This document shows positions 9,234 through 17,749 of a stretch of 64,000 bases of DNA, in pieces. A program made the translations under genes and the position numbers. A model generated the notes under the pieces. The model saw nothing but the letters and a program-made list of their open reading frames with translations. It did no database searches and was not told the DNA's origin. The stretch is from CAVONV01 sp963697355. GTDB taxonomy: Bacteria > Acidobacteriota > Vicinamibacteria > Marinacidobacterales > DATDRI01. Location: positions 310,001 to 374,000 of the forward strand of contig CAVONV010000035.1 of NCBI GenBank assembly GCA_963697355.1, read 5' to 3'. Position 1 is the first letter of the stretch. Each line of letters starts with the position of its first letter.

Positions 9234-9381
9234 TTGGGGAAATTGGCTCACTGTGTTGGGGAATAGAACGCATCAACTCGTTTTTGTTTATCGACGCTCG
9301 GCCGAGCCCAGAAGACCTTTGAATTATATAAAGCCAATGTAATCAAAAACATAGATGGACTTATCCCCACTCGCCGCTTCT

Positions 9382-9397
9382 TGGCACACATCTTGCC
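9382..9397 (+). promoter_or_regulatory. Sigma-54 (RpoN) -24/-12 promoter
   Basis: TGGCAC at 9382-9387 and TTGC at 9393-9396 match the consensus, with the GG and GC doublets exactly 12 bases apart as sigma-54 requires. It lies about 43 bases before the ATG of the HTH regulator, with an AT-rich leader between. It likely drives the regulator, macro-domain, cytochrome b and HdrD-receiver genes. No NtrC-type activator is in the window. Confidence 0.75.
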
Positions 9398-9439
9398 TAA
9401 ATCAATAAAACAGATAAAAACAATAAAAGGTGGAGGGCT

Positions 9440-10204
9440 ATGAATTCTAGAATGCTAACAACGGGCCAAGCAGCCAAGCTCTGCTCGGTGACACCGGACA
9501 CCGTTCTCAAGTGGATCCACTCCGGTGCCCTCCCTGCTCGTCGAACCGCGGGTGGGCACCATCGAATCGACCAGCAGGACCTAACTCAATTCGTGGGACC
9601 CATCCGACAAAACTCGGTTGACAAAGAGCCGGCTCCCGTCGAGTCATCCGAAACGGGTTCGACACACTATTGCTGGGAATACAACAACGGTGACGAAGTT
9701 CCCACGGGGTGTCAAGAATGCGTCGTCTACAAAATGCGGGCTCAGCGTTGCTACGAGGTGGCCAAACTGGAACCGGAGATCGGCCATACAAAGACCTATT
9801 GTAAAGGCGACTGTCTAGACTGTGACTATTACAAACGTGTTCACCTCCAAGGCACGAACGTCATGGTATTGACGGACGACGGACAGTTGATTCAAAAGCT
9901 CAAGGACGAGAAGAACGAGGCACCCTACTCCCTCGAGATCGCCGACTGCGAGTATAGTTGCTCGGCTCTCGTCGATACCTTCCGGCCCGACTACGTCGTG
10001 GTCGACTGCGCTTTCGGTCCAGAACGAAGTGGCGACATCTGCAATCACCTCGCTGAAGACCCACGCTTACCCTACGTACGAGTCGTCATGGCCGTCGACG
10101 AGGGCATGTTCCCCACCGGCTGCGACAAGAACGTTTTTGCCAGGATGCAGAGACCTTTCACGGTCTCGGACATCTCGGAATGTATTCACCGGGCTCAAAA
10201 CTAG
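9440..10204 (+). CDS. HTH (MerR/excisionase-like) regulator with Cys cluster and receiver-like domain
   Basis: This 254-residue protein has three parts. Residues 1-55 form a BldC/excisionase-like winged helix (LTTGQAAKLCSVTPDTVLKW, with GGHHRI as the wing). Residues about 75-125 hold seven or more cysteines (CWEY, CQEC, a lone C, then CKGDCLDC), a likely metal or redox site resembling two-CW domains. Residues about 135-254 look like a receiver: an acidic pair in VLTDDGQL, the Asp in YVVVDCAFGPERSG, and an Arg where the conserved Lys normally sits (RMQRPF). The start is the ATG at 9440 with GGAGG upstream. As first gene behind a sigma-54 promoter it is a good candidate autoregulator of the downstream redox operon. 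Function is inferred from architecture only. Confidence 0.75.
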   Translation: MNSRMLTTGQAAKLCSVTPDTVLKWIHSGALPARRTAGGHHRIDQQDLTQFVGPIRQNSVDKEPAPVESSETGSTHYCWEYNNGDEVPTGCQECVVYKMRAQRCYEVAKLEPEIGHTKTYCKGDCLDCDYYKRVHLQGTNVMVLTDDGQLIQKLKDEKNEAPYSLEIADCEYSCSALVDTFRPDYVVVDCAFGPERSGDICNHLAEDPRLPYVRVVMAVDEGMFPTGCDKNVFARMQRPFTVSDISECIHRAQN

Positions 10205-10221
10205 CCAACTGGGAGTAACGG

Positions 10222-10752
10222 ATGTCCGACGAAAAAAGAGTCAACGAGAGCACGATTCGCCTCATCAAAGGCGATATTACGGATATCGAAGTGGAAGCAT
10301 TCGTCTTTTACGCGCGCCCCGACCTGAAGCTGGGAACAGGTTTCGGTAACGCCATCTCTGTTAGAGGAGGACCAAGCATTCAAAAAGCGCTCGACGAGCT
10401 TCCAACGCCGGTCGCGATCGGCGAGGCGGTCGTTTCCGATGCGGGCAAGTTGAAAGCCAAATACATCGTTCACGCCGTCGGGCCGGCGTTCCAAGAAGAA
10501 GACACCGAGCAGAAGCTACGCAAAACGGTCACGAGCGCATTGAAACAAGCCGAACAAAAGGGAATCCAGCAACTTGCTGTTCCCCTCATGGGCGCAGGCT
10601 TTTACGGGGTTCCCATGGACGTCAGCGCCAAAATCACCTTGGGCTCGATCAAGGAGTACCTCGCGGGAGAGACGGGGCTCAAAGAAGTCGTCGTCGTCGC
10701 GCTGGACAACCGAGAACTCAAGCCATTCAAAACACAGTTCGAGGCTATATAG
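10222..10752 (+). CDS. Macro-domain protein (ADP-ribose binding)
   Basis: This 176-residue protein is a single macro domain. Typical elements are LIKGDITDIEVEAFVFYA at the N-terminus, a glycine-rich stretch around VRGGPSIQKAL, AKYIVHAVGPAF and VPLMGAGFYGVPMD. Macro domains bind ADP-ribose or related nucleotides, and some remove ADP-ribose from proteins or hydrolyse O-acetyl-ADP-ribose. Where many family members have an Asn-rich GNAA motif, this one has VFYARPDLKLGTGFG, so its activity may be altered. It starts 17 bases after the HTH regulator and lies 20 bases before the cytochrome b gene, and so is part of the redox operon. A signalling or regulatory role there is an inference. Confidence 0.85.
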   Translation: MSDEKRVNESTIRLIKGDITDIEVEAFVFYARPDLKLGTGFGNAISVRGGPSIQKALDELPTPVAIGEAVVSDAGKLKAKYIVHAVGPAFQEEDTEQKLRKTVTSALKQAEQKGIQQLAVPLMGAGFYGVPMDVSAKITLGSIKEYLAGETGLKEVVVVALDNRELKPFKTQFEAI

Positions 10753-10772
10753 CCTGAGAACGGAGGCGGATA

Positions 10773-11477
10773 ATGGGCGAGAGCAGTCTACTTCAATTCT
10801 CCAAACACGCACATGATTGGGCATTGGTCATCATGACCTTGGTCTACATCACGCGACTGATCTGGTTCTTTCGGTGGAAAGCCGGTAAGGAACGTCAGCC
10901 CAGCACCAATAAGAGTGCTCCGCCCAACGTCACGCGTCGTAAAGGCATCCTCTATTCCTGGGGGATCGTCGGCATGCCTTGGACCATGGAGAGCGCTCGC
11001 AAGAAACTGTTCCTCTATGCCCAGTTTGTGACATTCCATCTCGGCGTAGTGGCTTCCATTTTCCTCGCCTTTACCCTTTCCTTGGCTCCGGGTGTCGTTG
11101 AAAAGCCATGGCTCGTCACACTCCTCCGCGTGATCATCGGGGCTGCGTTCGCGGTCGGTGTGATGAGGATCATTCGCCGGATCACGAGCCCGGTTATGCG
11201 TGCCATTAGCTCTCCCGACGACCACTTCTCCTTGTGGCTGTTGACGGTCTGGTTTTTCTTTGCCTTTCTTGCCGCACCAAACAGCACGGCCAACGGAGAG
11301 TGGCATTTGATTGTCTTCTTCCTTTTGACCGCTTTCTTTCTCATCTACGTCCCGTTCAGCAAGATTTCTCATTACCTCTACTATCCGTTCACGCGATTCT
11401 GGTTCGGCAAATCGATGGGTTATCGCGGTGTCTACCCCTTGAAGCGAGGACCCAAGCCGGATTATCTGAAAGTCTGA
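10773..11477 (+). CDS. NarI/DsrM/TmcC-type membrane cytochrome b
   Basis: This 234-residue membrane protein has about five hydrophobic helices (near residues 12-30, 75-98, 108-128, 150-168 and 175-200). The terminal helix carries the family signature VPFSKISHYLYYPFTRF, whose His is a likely haem b ligand, and another His sits in VTFHLGVV. Proteins of this type exchange electrons with menaquinone and pass them to an HdrD-like partner. That partner starts 36 bases downstream. The ATG at 10773 has GGAGG upstream. Gene order (cytochrome b, then HdrD type) matches TmcC-TmcB and DsrM-DsrK pairs; the exact complex cannot be assigned. Confidence 0.88.
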   Translation: MGESSLLQFSKHAHDWALVIMTLVYITRLIWFFRWKAGKERQPSTNKSAPPNVTRRKGILYSWGIVGMPWTMESARKKLFLYAQFVTFHLGVVASIFLAFTLSLAPGVVEKPWLVTLLRVIIGAAFAVGVMRIIRRITSPVMRAISSPDDHFSLWLLTVWFFFAFLAAPNSTANGEWHLIVFFLLTAFFLIYVPFSKISHYLYYPFTRFWFGKSMGYRGVYPLKRGPKPDYLKV

Positions 11478-11513
11478 AAGATTCGAGCACAACCGATATC
11501 TGGGAAGGAACCA

Positions 11514-13274
11514 ATGAGCGAAACAAAGAGATCACATAAAGCGGAAAAGTTCATCGAGGAGATGGGAAAACGGCTGAATCGCCAGATGGTGGGCTCACTC
11601 CTTGCGTGTGTGCACTGCGGCCAGTGCGTCGACTCCTGCCACTACGTCCAAGCCAATCCGGACGACCCCACCTTTGCCCCTCCTTATAAAGCGGATCAAA
11701 TACGCAAGGTCTTCAAGCGCCACTACGATTGGACCGGACGGGTCTTTCCCAAGTGGGTCAAGGCCGATACCGTCATGACCGATGAGGATTTGGAGAAGCT
11801 CAAGGACACCGTCTTCGGCAAATGTACCAACTGCCGTCGCTGCTCCATCAACTGCCCCATGGGCGTGGACTACGCCACGTTCAACCGCATGGCTCGCGGC
11901 TGCTTGGTCGCCGTCGGCGTCATGCCGGAAGGCGTCGCCACCGTCAGCAAAGACCAATGGGAGATCGGCAACCAAATGGGTGTCCTCAAGGAGGAGTACC
12001 TGGAGACCCTTGAGTGGTTGTCCGAAGAGCTCGAAGACGATTTCAATGACCCCAATGCCGCGATCCCCATCGATAAGGAAGATTGCGAGATCGTTTATAC
12101 CATCAATCCCCGTGAGATTAAGTACGACCCACGAACGATCTCGGATGCAGCTAAAATCTTTTACGTGGCCGGCGAGAACTGGACCATGCCCAGCGAGGGC
12201 TGGGACATGACCAACTTCGGCCTTTTCTCCGGTGATGATCAACTCGGAGGAGCCGTGGCCGGGCGCGTCTACGAGAAGTGCGACGAGTTGCACGGCAATA
12301 AACTGGTCCAGTCCGAATGCGGCCACGGGTACCGTTCAACGACCTGTGAAGGGCCGAACTGGGCGAAGACGGACATCAAGAGCTTCGAGCTCGAAAGCTC
12401 GGTCAACACCATGCTGCGCTACATCAATACGGGCCGCATCAAGGTCGACAAGACCAAGAACACCGAGCCGATCACGTTTCACGACTCCTGCAACAACGCG
12501 CGGAGCTGCGGGCTTTTCGAGGAGCCGCGAGAGCTTCTGAATCTCGTCGTTACCGACTTTCGTGAGATGTATCCCAACCGCTCCGAGAACTACTGCTGCA
12601 CCGGAGGCGGTGGAGCCATGTCCATGTCGGAGTACACTCCAAATCGACTCAAATCAGCCAAGGTCAAAGCTGACCAACTCAAGGCGACGGGCGCCACGAT
12701 TGTAGCCACCTCGTGTCACAACTGCGTGGACGGATTGACGGACTTGATCCGGCACTACAAGCTGGACATGAAAGTCGTCCAGCTCGTCAACTTGGTCGCC
12801 AACGCCCTCGTTATCGAGAAGCCTGTCGAAGTTCCCGCAGAAGTGGCCGTTCCTGCTGCTGCCATGGAGCTCGAAGGTTACAAAATCCTCGTGGTGGACG
12901 ACGAGCCCGATGTTTGCGATTTCCTCTCCGCGGTCCTGGAAGACAACGGCGCCAACGTCATCACGGCGACCACGGGTGAAGAAGGCTTGGAACTGGCCCG
13001 CAAGGAGAAGCCCGACCTGATGACGCTCGATTTATCGATGCCGGGGATGGATGGCGGCAAAGTGTTCGAGGCGCTTCGCAAGGACCCGGAGATTGCCTCG
13101 ACTCCGGTCTGCATCGTCAGCGGAAAACCGGAGCTTCGCAAGCTCATCTACGAGCGCCCCGTTCGGCCACCGGAAGGCTATCTGGACAAGCCCATCGAGG
13201 AGGAAAAATTCCTGTTCAACGTACGAAAGATTCTCGAATTGGCTGACAAGCACGAAGAGACGACAGTCAATTAG
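11514..13274 (+). CDS. HdrD/TmcB-type iron-sulfur protein fused to a C-terminal receiver domain
   Basis: 586 residues, intact. Two 4Fe-4S ferredoxin motifs are seen: Cys32, 35, 38, 42 and Cys104, 107, 110, 114. Two CCG-type segments follow, with ENYCCTGGGGA (Cys361-362) and TSCHNCVDG (Cys401, 404), as expected for the noncubane cluster of heterodisulfide-reductase-like subunits. After an Ala/Val/Pro-rich linker (about 437-453) comes a complete receiver domain: acidic pair D462-D463, phospho-acceptor D506 in TLDLSMPGMDG, and Lys559 in GYLDKPIEE. HdrD-like proteins take electrons from the NarI-type partner upstream and reduce a thiol or disulfide carrier. A receiver on this subunit is unusual and suggests phosphorylation-controlled electron flow (inference). 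The same PPEGYxxKPI loop occurs in the receiver at 15.1 kb. Confidence 0.9.
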   Translation: MSETKRSHKAEKFIEEMGKRLNRQMVGSLLACVHCGQCVDSCHYVQANPDDPTFAPPYKADQIRKVFKRHYDWTGRVFPKWVKADTVMTDEDLEKLKDTVFGKCTNCRRCSINCPMGVDYATFNRMARGCLVAVGVMPEGVATVSKDQWEIGNQMGVLKEEYLETLEWLSEELEDDFNDPNAAIPIDKEDCEIVYTINPREIKYDPRTISDAAKIFYVAGENWTMPSEGWDMTNFGLFSGDDQLGGAVAGRVYEKCDELHGNKLVQSECGHGYRSTTCEGPNWAKTDIKSFELESSVNTMLRYINTGRIKVDKTKNTEPITFHDSCNNARSCGLFEEPRELLNLVVTDFREMYPNRSENYCCTGGGGAMSMSEYTPNRLKSAKVKADQLKATGATIVATSCHNCVDGLTDLIRHYKLDMKVVQLVNLVANALVIEKPVEVPAEVAVPAAAMELEGYKILVVDDEPDVCDFLSAVLEDNGANVITATTGEEGLELARKEKPDLMTLDLSMPGMDGGKVFEALRKDPEIASTPVCIVSGKPELRKLIYERPVRPPEGYLDKPIEEEKFLFNVRKILELADKHEETTVN

Positions 13275-13627
13275 AAGAAGTAGGCGGTAGGCAGCAGCGA
13301 AGAGCGAACACCAAGTAAGCTCCAGCCTCATGCGGAATCTCAGGATGCATGAGGCTGGTCGGCCCTTTAGGGCCGCCGGCCAATCCGCCTTCGCCAAGGC
13401 CCGCCGATGCTTGAAGCGTGAAGAAGTCAAGCGTAGGCGGGGAGGAATTTTGCCGAGGGATTTGCTTCGAAGAAGTCCGGCAACATCTGATTCCTTCGAG
13501 GTCGCCCCAAAGCGGACGATTGGGCCCGAAGGCCCGAGGGAATTTGGCCGGAAAAGGCCGGAGCGAAGAGCGACGGCCGGGCGCGAGCCGAGGAGGCGAG
13601 CGTCCCACTAATAGATGGAGGTCGCGG
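13275..13627 (+). repeat. GC-rich intergenic region with strong inverted repeats
   Basis: No gene is supported in these 353 bases. It opens with a short GTAGGCGGTAGGCAG-type repeat also seen near 22.95 and 42.55 kb. A perfect 12-bp inverted repeat follows (13322-13333 with 13347-13358, 13-base loop), and right after it the palindrome GGCCCTTTAGGGCC. The rest is GC-rich, with imperfect GGCC repeats and no clear promoter. The hairpins could end transcription of the HdrD-receiver operon. GGAGG precedes the kinase start at 13628. Confidence 0.5.
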
Positions 13628-15076
13628 ATGGATTTTCCCTACGAGCAATATTTCGAGGCCATGCCTTGTTACCTCACCGTCCAAGATCGCGATTTCAAGA
13701 TTGTCAAAGCCAATCAGCGCTTCTGCAACGATTTCGGTGACTACGAGGGCCGCTACTGCTACCAGGTCTACAAGCAACGTTCCGAAAAATGCGAGCCCTG
13801 CCCGGTGGAGCGGACCTTCCAGGATGGCGAGCGTCACGGAAGCGAGGAGATCGTCACTGCCCGGGATGGACGAGAAGTGACCGTCATCGTCCACACAACG
13901 CCCATTCGTAATGAAGCAGGCGAGATCACATCTGTGATGGAAATGTCCACCGATGTGACAGAGACAAAACTGCTACAGAAGCAAGTCCATGATAGCCGTG
14001 AACGATATCGCTCCTTGTTCGAGGAGGTTCCCTGCTACATCTCCATCCAAGATCGCGATCTCCGGATCATAGAAGCCAATCGGCGTTTTCGCGAGGCTTT
14101 CGGCGAATGCTATGGCTGCAAGTGTTACCAGAGGTACAAGCACCGTGACGAAGAGTGCATCTCCTGCCCGGTCCAACGCACCTTCGAAGACGGGCAAGTC
14201 CATCGAAGTGAAGAAGTCGTAACCGCTCTGAGCGGTGAGAGGATAGACACTCTGGTTTATACCGCACCTATCCACAACGCCTTGGGTGAAATCGAAAGCG
14301 TGATGGAAATGAGCACCAACATTACACCCATCCGACAGCTTCAGTCTCAGCTCGAGTCGACGGGACTCCTCATCAGCTCCATATCGCACGGTATCAAAGG
14401 CATGTTGACCGGTTTGGACGGCGGCATCTACATGGTCAAGACCGCCATGGAAAAAGACAATCCCGCCCGACTCCAAAAGGGCTGGGCAATGGTGCAGCGC
14501 AACGTCCAGAAGATCCGGAACATGGTGCTGAACATCCTCTACTACGCAAAGGAAAGACAACCCAACTATGAAATTGTCGAGGCCTCGGAGCTCGTTGACG
14601 AAGTTCTCGAAGTGGTCCAACCCAAGGCGGATCGTAATGCCATCGAGCTCAGATTTGCTTTGGCGCCTGAAGCCGGCGACTTCGAGGTGGATCGCAAAGC
14701 ACTGAGAGCCCTGCTCATCAACCTTACAGAGAATTCGCTGGACGCATGCCGCGTCGACAAAAAGAAGGACGAGCACGCGGTCACCGTCAGTCTTGGAGGT
14801 GACGACGAATCAGTGGAGATCGAGGTCATCGACAACGGGATCGGCATGGACCAGGAGACCAGGGAAAAAGCCTTCAGCCTCTTCTTCTCTTCAAAAGGAG
14901 CCGAAGGGACGGGTCTGGGCCTGTTCATCGCCAACAACATCGCACAGAATCACGGCGGACATATCGATGTGGAATCTGAGTTGGGAAAAGGAAGCCGTTT
15001 CGTGGTAAAGATCCCCAGGAGGCACAACGATCGCTCTCAGGAAACGACTAACGAAACGGGGGTTACTGATGACTGA
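13628..15076 (+). CDS. Cytoplasmic Cys-PAS histidine kinase (two Cys-PAS domains)
   Basis: 482 residues from the ATG at 13628, which has GGAGG upstream; the longer frame to 13418 covers GC-rich intergenic sequence. There are no membrane helices. Two PAS domains in tandem (about 5-115 and 130-240) each carry the pattern C-Y-x(9)-C-x2-C-P; in the first these are Cys44, Cys55 and Cys58. Each PAS ends in a VMEMSTxxT motif. The His box is ISHGIKGMLTGLDGG with His254, followed by an ATPase domain with NLTENSLDAC, DNGIGMD, FSSKG and GTGLGL. It overlaps the next receiver by 8 bases. The cysteines suggest binding of a metal, an Fe-S cluster or haem, or thiol redox sensing (inference). Confidence 0.88.
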   Translation: MDFPYEQYFEAMPCYLTVQDRDFKIVKANQRFCNDFGDYEGRYCYQVYKQRSEKCEPCPVERTFQDGERHGSEEIVTARDGREVTVIVHTTPIRNEAGEITSVMEMSTDVTETKLLQKQVHDSRERYRSLFEEVPCYISIQDRDLRIIEANRRFREAFGECYGCKCYQRYKHRDEECISCPVQRTFEDGQVHRSEEVVTALSGERIDTLVYTAPIHNALGEIESVMEMSTNITPIRQLQSQLESTGLLISSISHGIKGMLTGLDGGIYMVKTAMEKDNPARLQKGWAMVQRNVQKIRNMVLNILYYAKERQPNYEIVEASELVDEVLEVVQPKADRNAIELRFALAPEAGDFEVDRKALRALLINLTENSLDACRVDKKKDEHAVTVSLGGDDESVEIEVIDNGIGMDQETREKAFSLFFSSKGAEGTGLGLFIANNIAQNHGGHIDVESELGKGSRFVVKIPRRHNDRSQETTNETGVTDD

Positions 15077-15452
15077 CGAAAAGAAGACCGTCCTGGTGGT
15101 CGACGACGAACCCGATATCCGGGATTTCCTCACCACTCTGCTCCAAGACAATGGATACGAAACCATGACGGCAGGCAACGGTGAAGAAGCACTCGAACGG
15201 GTCAAGGAGAAGACCCCCCACCTCGTTACTTTGGACATCACCATGCCCGAAACGAGCGGCGTTCGGTTCTATCGAACGATGAAGGAAAGCGAAGAATGGA
15301 AAGCGGTCCCCATCATCATCGTCACCGGTATCTCCGGCGAGTTCGAGAAATTCATCTCATCTCGAAAGCAAGTACCGCCTCCCGAGGGTTACGTTTCAAA
15401 GCCCATCGCTGAAAAGGAAATCCTCGCTCTCGTCGAAAAGCTTACTAATTAG
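15069..15452 (+). CDS. Stand-alone receiver (response regulator)
   Basis: This 127-residue protein is a single receiver domain: LVVDDEPDIRDFL, phospho-acceptor in VTLDITMPETSG, TGISG, and the terminal VSKPIAEKE. It has a long loop before the Lys (KQVPPPEGYVSKPI) that also occurs in the receiver fused to the HdrD-type protein at 11.5 kb, so the two belong to the same receiver subfamily and may share a kinase. It overlaps the Cys-PAS kinase gene by 8 bases and is almost certainly its partner. No output domain is present. Confidence 0.9.
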   Translation: MTDEKKTVLVVDDEPDIRDFLTTLLQDNGYETMTAGNGEEALERVKEKTPHLVTLDITMPETSGVRFYRTMKESEEWKAVPIIIVTGISGEFEKFISSRKQVPPPEGYVSKPIAEKEILALVEKLTN

Positions 15453-15482
15453 CTCGGACTTAAAACTCACTATTGCAACTAC

Positions 15483-15506
15483 TTGCATCCCTCTTCGGGG
15501 GTGCAA
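15483..15506 (+). terminator. Hairpin after receiver gene
   Basis: TTGCATCCC (15483-15491) pairs with GGGGTGCAA (15498-15506) with one G-U wobble and a 6-base loop, 30 bases after the receiver stop. There is no strong T run, so it may be an attenuated or Rho-assisted terminator. Confidence 0.45.
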
Positions 15507-15644
15507 TTCTGCGCTAGCTGACCCATCTCAGTGCGGCATAGCACGCAACCTACAGGTTCTCTTCGAGACACACCCTATCGAGCTCCTACGATAAATCACC
15601 TGGTTAGAGCCAGTAGGTTCGTTAGCAAATTGAGTTGTTTACCG

Positions 15645-15660
15645 TGGCACGGATCTTGCG
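15645..15660 (+). promoter_or_regulatory. Sigma-54 (RpoN) promoter of the Tmc/Hmc-like operon
   Basis: TGGCACG at 15645-15651 and TTGC at 15656-15659 fit the consensus with the exact 12-base GG-to-GC spacing. It lies 110 bases before the TmcD-like start. The rest of the 317-base gap between 15452 and 15770 shows a hairpin and no gene. Sigma-54 control of tmc-type genes is known in Desulfovibrio. Confidence 0.78.
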
Positions 15661-15769
15661 AACGACAGCGCTCTACTTGTTTAGTTACCTGCCCATCAAT
15701 TTCTCTCGGTACGTCAATTGCATCAGTGTTGCACGGTAATTTCTTTGTTCCTGCTACAGGAGAAGCTGG

Positions 15770-17035
15770 ATGAGCGGCGTCGAAACATGGGATTGGCAAA
15801 TCGATAGAAGACTCGTTGCAGACCTAGACAAGCTCAGAAGTCAATTCAAACGAGTCGATGAACTAGTCGCGAGCAAAGATGGCGAGAGAATTGCGGCTCC
15901 GGTGCAGATTGAAGCCGGTGTCTACACGGCAGCCGTCAACGGAGAGCCCTGGCCCGAGAAGTTCGAGCTCATCTGGTATCCGCGCTTCTCGCCCAACGGT
16001 GACCTCACGGCGCTCGTGAAAATCGACGATGAATGGACCCTGGCCCGTGAGGGACAACCCTGGGAGACCCGGTTCGAGTACGCTTGGAATCCGCAGTTTA
16101 GCCTTGACGGGACGTCCGTCGGCCTCCTGTACAAGCTGGACAACAAGTTCGGCGTCGCCATCAATGACAACACCTGGGAAGAAGGCTTCGTCTCCATCCG
16201 CGATTTCGCACTGAGCGGGGACGGCAAACACGCCGCCGCCACCATTCAAATCCAAGCTTTGAAGGAAGCCGACGTTTTCGGATTTTTCGACGGTGTCTGG
16301 TCGTTGGCTGTCGACGGCAAGAGTTGGGGCGAGAAGTACATCAATTGCTGGAATCCCGTTTTCAGCTCTGACGGGACCAAGGTTGCCGCAGAGGTCCGGA
16401 CGGATATCTGCGAGTACTCGGTCTCAGTGAACGCCGGTATTTGGTCGGAGAAATTCGCATGTGTCTGGGTGCCGGCCTTTCGGCCCTCAACTCAGAACGT
16501 CGTCGCCCCCATTAGGCAGGACGGCTCTTGGACTCTCGTAGAAGACGGCCAGCGACTCTGGGAACGACGATACAACATGCTTTGGGGCCAGAAGTTCAGT
16601 CCCGATGGCAACCGTATCGCTGCTGTCGCGTCTCCCGAGTTCGGCAAGTGGACCGTGGCCGTCGACGACCAGCCATGGAATCGCCTTTTCGGTGACATGG
16701 TCATCGAGCCCATTTTCTCGCCGGACAGTCGCAGAGTGGCGTCCATCGTCAAAGACGACAACCGTTGGACCATTGCCGTCGACGGCGTGGCTTGGGACGT
16801 AGACTTCGAGATGATATGGAATCCTGTTTTTTCAGCTGACGGCCGGCACGTCCTCGCCAAAGCCGAAAAAGATGGGAGCTATTTCGTCGCCTGTGATGGT
16901 CGAACCATTCCAAAAGCTTACGACGAGCTCTGGGACCCCGTTTTCAGTGCGGACGGACAAAGAGTCCTGTTGAAGTTCGTGGAGGACGGCAAGTACTACC
17001 GGCAAGTCGTTCCCACTAATGAACTGGTAGGGTGA
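15770..17035 (+). CDS. tmcD: TmcD-like tryptophan-rich beta-propeller protein
   Basis: 421 residues with no signal peptide. About eight repeats of some 45 residues follow the pattern W-x-(L/V)-A-V-D-G-x-x-W-x-x-x-(F/Y)-x-x-x-W-x-P-x-F-S-x-D-G, as in ANPQFSLDG and NPVFSSDG, giving a WD40/TolB-like propeller rich in Trp. This matches the tryptophan-rich TmcD subunit of the Tmc transmembrane redox complex, a cytoplasmic protein of unknown exact role. An N-terminal helical segment (about 10-40) could be a docking helix. AGGAG precedes the ATG at 15770. Its stop overlaps a possible GTG of the next gene, a NarI-type cytochrome b, which supports the Tmc assignment. Confidence 0.75.
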   Translation: MSGVETWDWQIDRRLVADLDKLRSQFKRVDELVASKDGERIAAPVQIEAGVYTAAVNGEPWPEKFELIWYPRFSPNGDLTALVKIDDEWTLAREGQPWETRFEYAWNPQFSLDGTSVGLLYKLDNKFGVAINDNTWEEGFVSIRDFALSGDGKHAAATIQIQALKEADVFGFFDGVWSLAVDGKSWGEKYINCWNPVFSSDGTKVAAEVRTDICEYSVSVNAGIWSEKFACVWVPAFRPSTQNVVAPIRQDGSWTLVEDGQRLWERRYNMLWGQKFSPDGNRIAAVASPEFGKWTVAVDDQPWNRLFGDMVIEPIFSPDSRRVASIVKDDNRWTIAVDGVAWDVDFEMIWNPVFSADGRHVLAKAEKDGSYFVACDGRTIPKAYDELWDPVFSADGQRVLLKFVEDGKYYRQVVPTNELVG

Positions 17036-17055
17036 ATCAAAGAAAGGCTCTAGGC

Positions 17056-17703
17056 ATGTACGAGTTCGCTAGAGGCCCGATGGTATGGATCGGGTTCTCA
17101 ATCTTCATCCTGGGGAGTCTGTATCGCATCATTTGGGTGATCCTCTACTCCAAGAAGGACAAAGTCGTTCATCCCTACATGAGTGCAGAGCACGGGGCTC
17201 GATCACTGTTGCATTGGACTCTGCCTTTCGGCGCTCACAACATGCGGATCCGGCCCTTCTTCACCGTTGTCTCGTTCCTCTTTCATATCTGCCTACTCGT
17301 CACCCCGCTCTTTGTCTTGGGACATACGATTCTGTGGAAAGAGTCTTGGGGCATTTCACTCTGGAGCCTTCCAGAGAGCTTGAGTAACGCGATGACGTTC
17401 GTCGTCGTTGGAGTCGTTATCTTTTTTGCGCTACGGCGAGTGGCCGTACCCGTGGTTCGATACGTCACCTTCTGGAGTGATTACGGCTTGTTGCTTGCAG
17501 TCGTCGCTCCCTTTGCAACGGGGATTCTGGCTTACTACCAGGTCTTCGACTACAAGACGGTCGTAACGATTCACATGCTGACCGGCGCCGTTTGGCTCGC
17601 CATGGTTCCCTTCACGCGGATCGCCCACATGCTGTTCTATCCACTTACAAGGGCATACATGGGCAGTGAATCTGGTTACGTCCGTTCCGCAAAGGATTGG
17701 TAG
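17056..17703 (+). CDS. TmcC/HmcE-type membrane cytochrome b (NarI-like)
   Basis: About 215 residues. The ATG at 17056 (MYEFARGPMVWIGFSIFILG) is preferred because AGAAAGG is well placed upstream and related proteins start at the same point; a GTG at 17032 overlapping the previous stop would add eight residues. Five helices are visible, with a likely haem ligand in VSFLFHICLLVTPLFVLGH and the signature VPFTRIAHMLFYPLTRAY near the C-terminus. It exchanges electrons between the membrane quinone pool and the HdrD-type partner that starts 47 bases downstream. The paralogue at 31.7 kb opens almost identically (WARGPAFRFAFVV). Confidence 0.88.
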   Translation: MYEFARGPMVWIGFSIFILGSLYRIIWVILYSKKDKVVHPYMSAEHGARSLLHWTLPFGAHNMRIRPFFTVVSFLFHICLLVTPLFVLGHTILWKESWGISLWSLPESLSNAMTFVVVGVVIFFALRRVAVPVVRYVTFWSDYGLLLAVVAPFATGILAYYQVFDYKTVVTIHMLTGAVWLAMVPFTRIAHMLFYPLTRAYMGSESGYVRSAKDW

Positions 17704-17749
17704 CTCTTCTCAGCAAAACGTCGAGATTTGATGCAACCGGGAGGATAGG

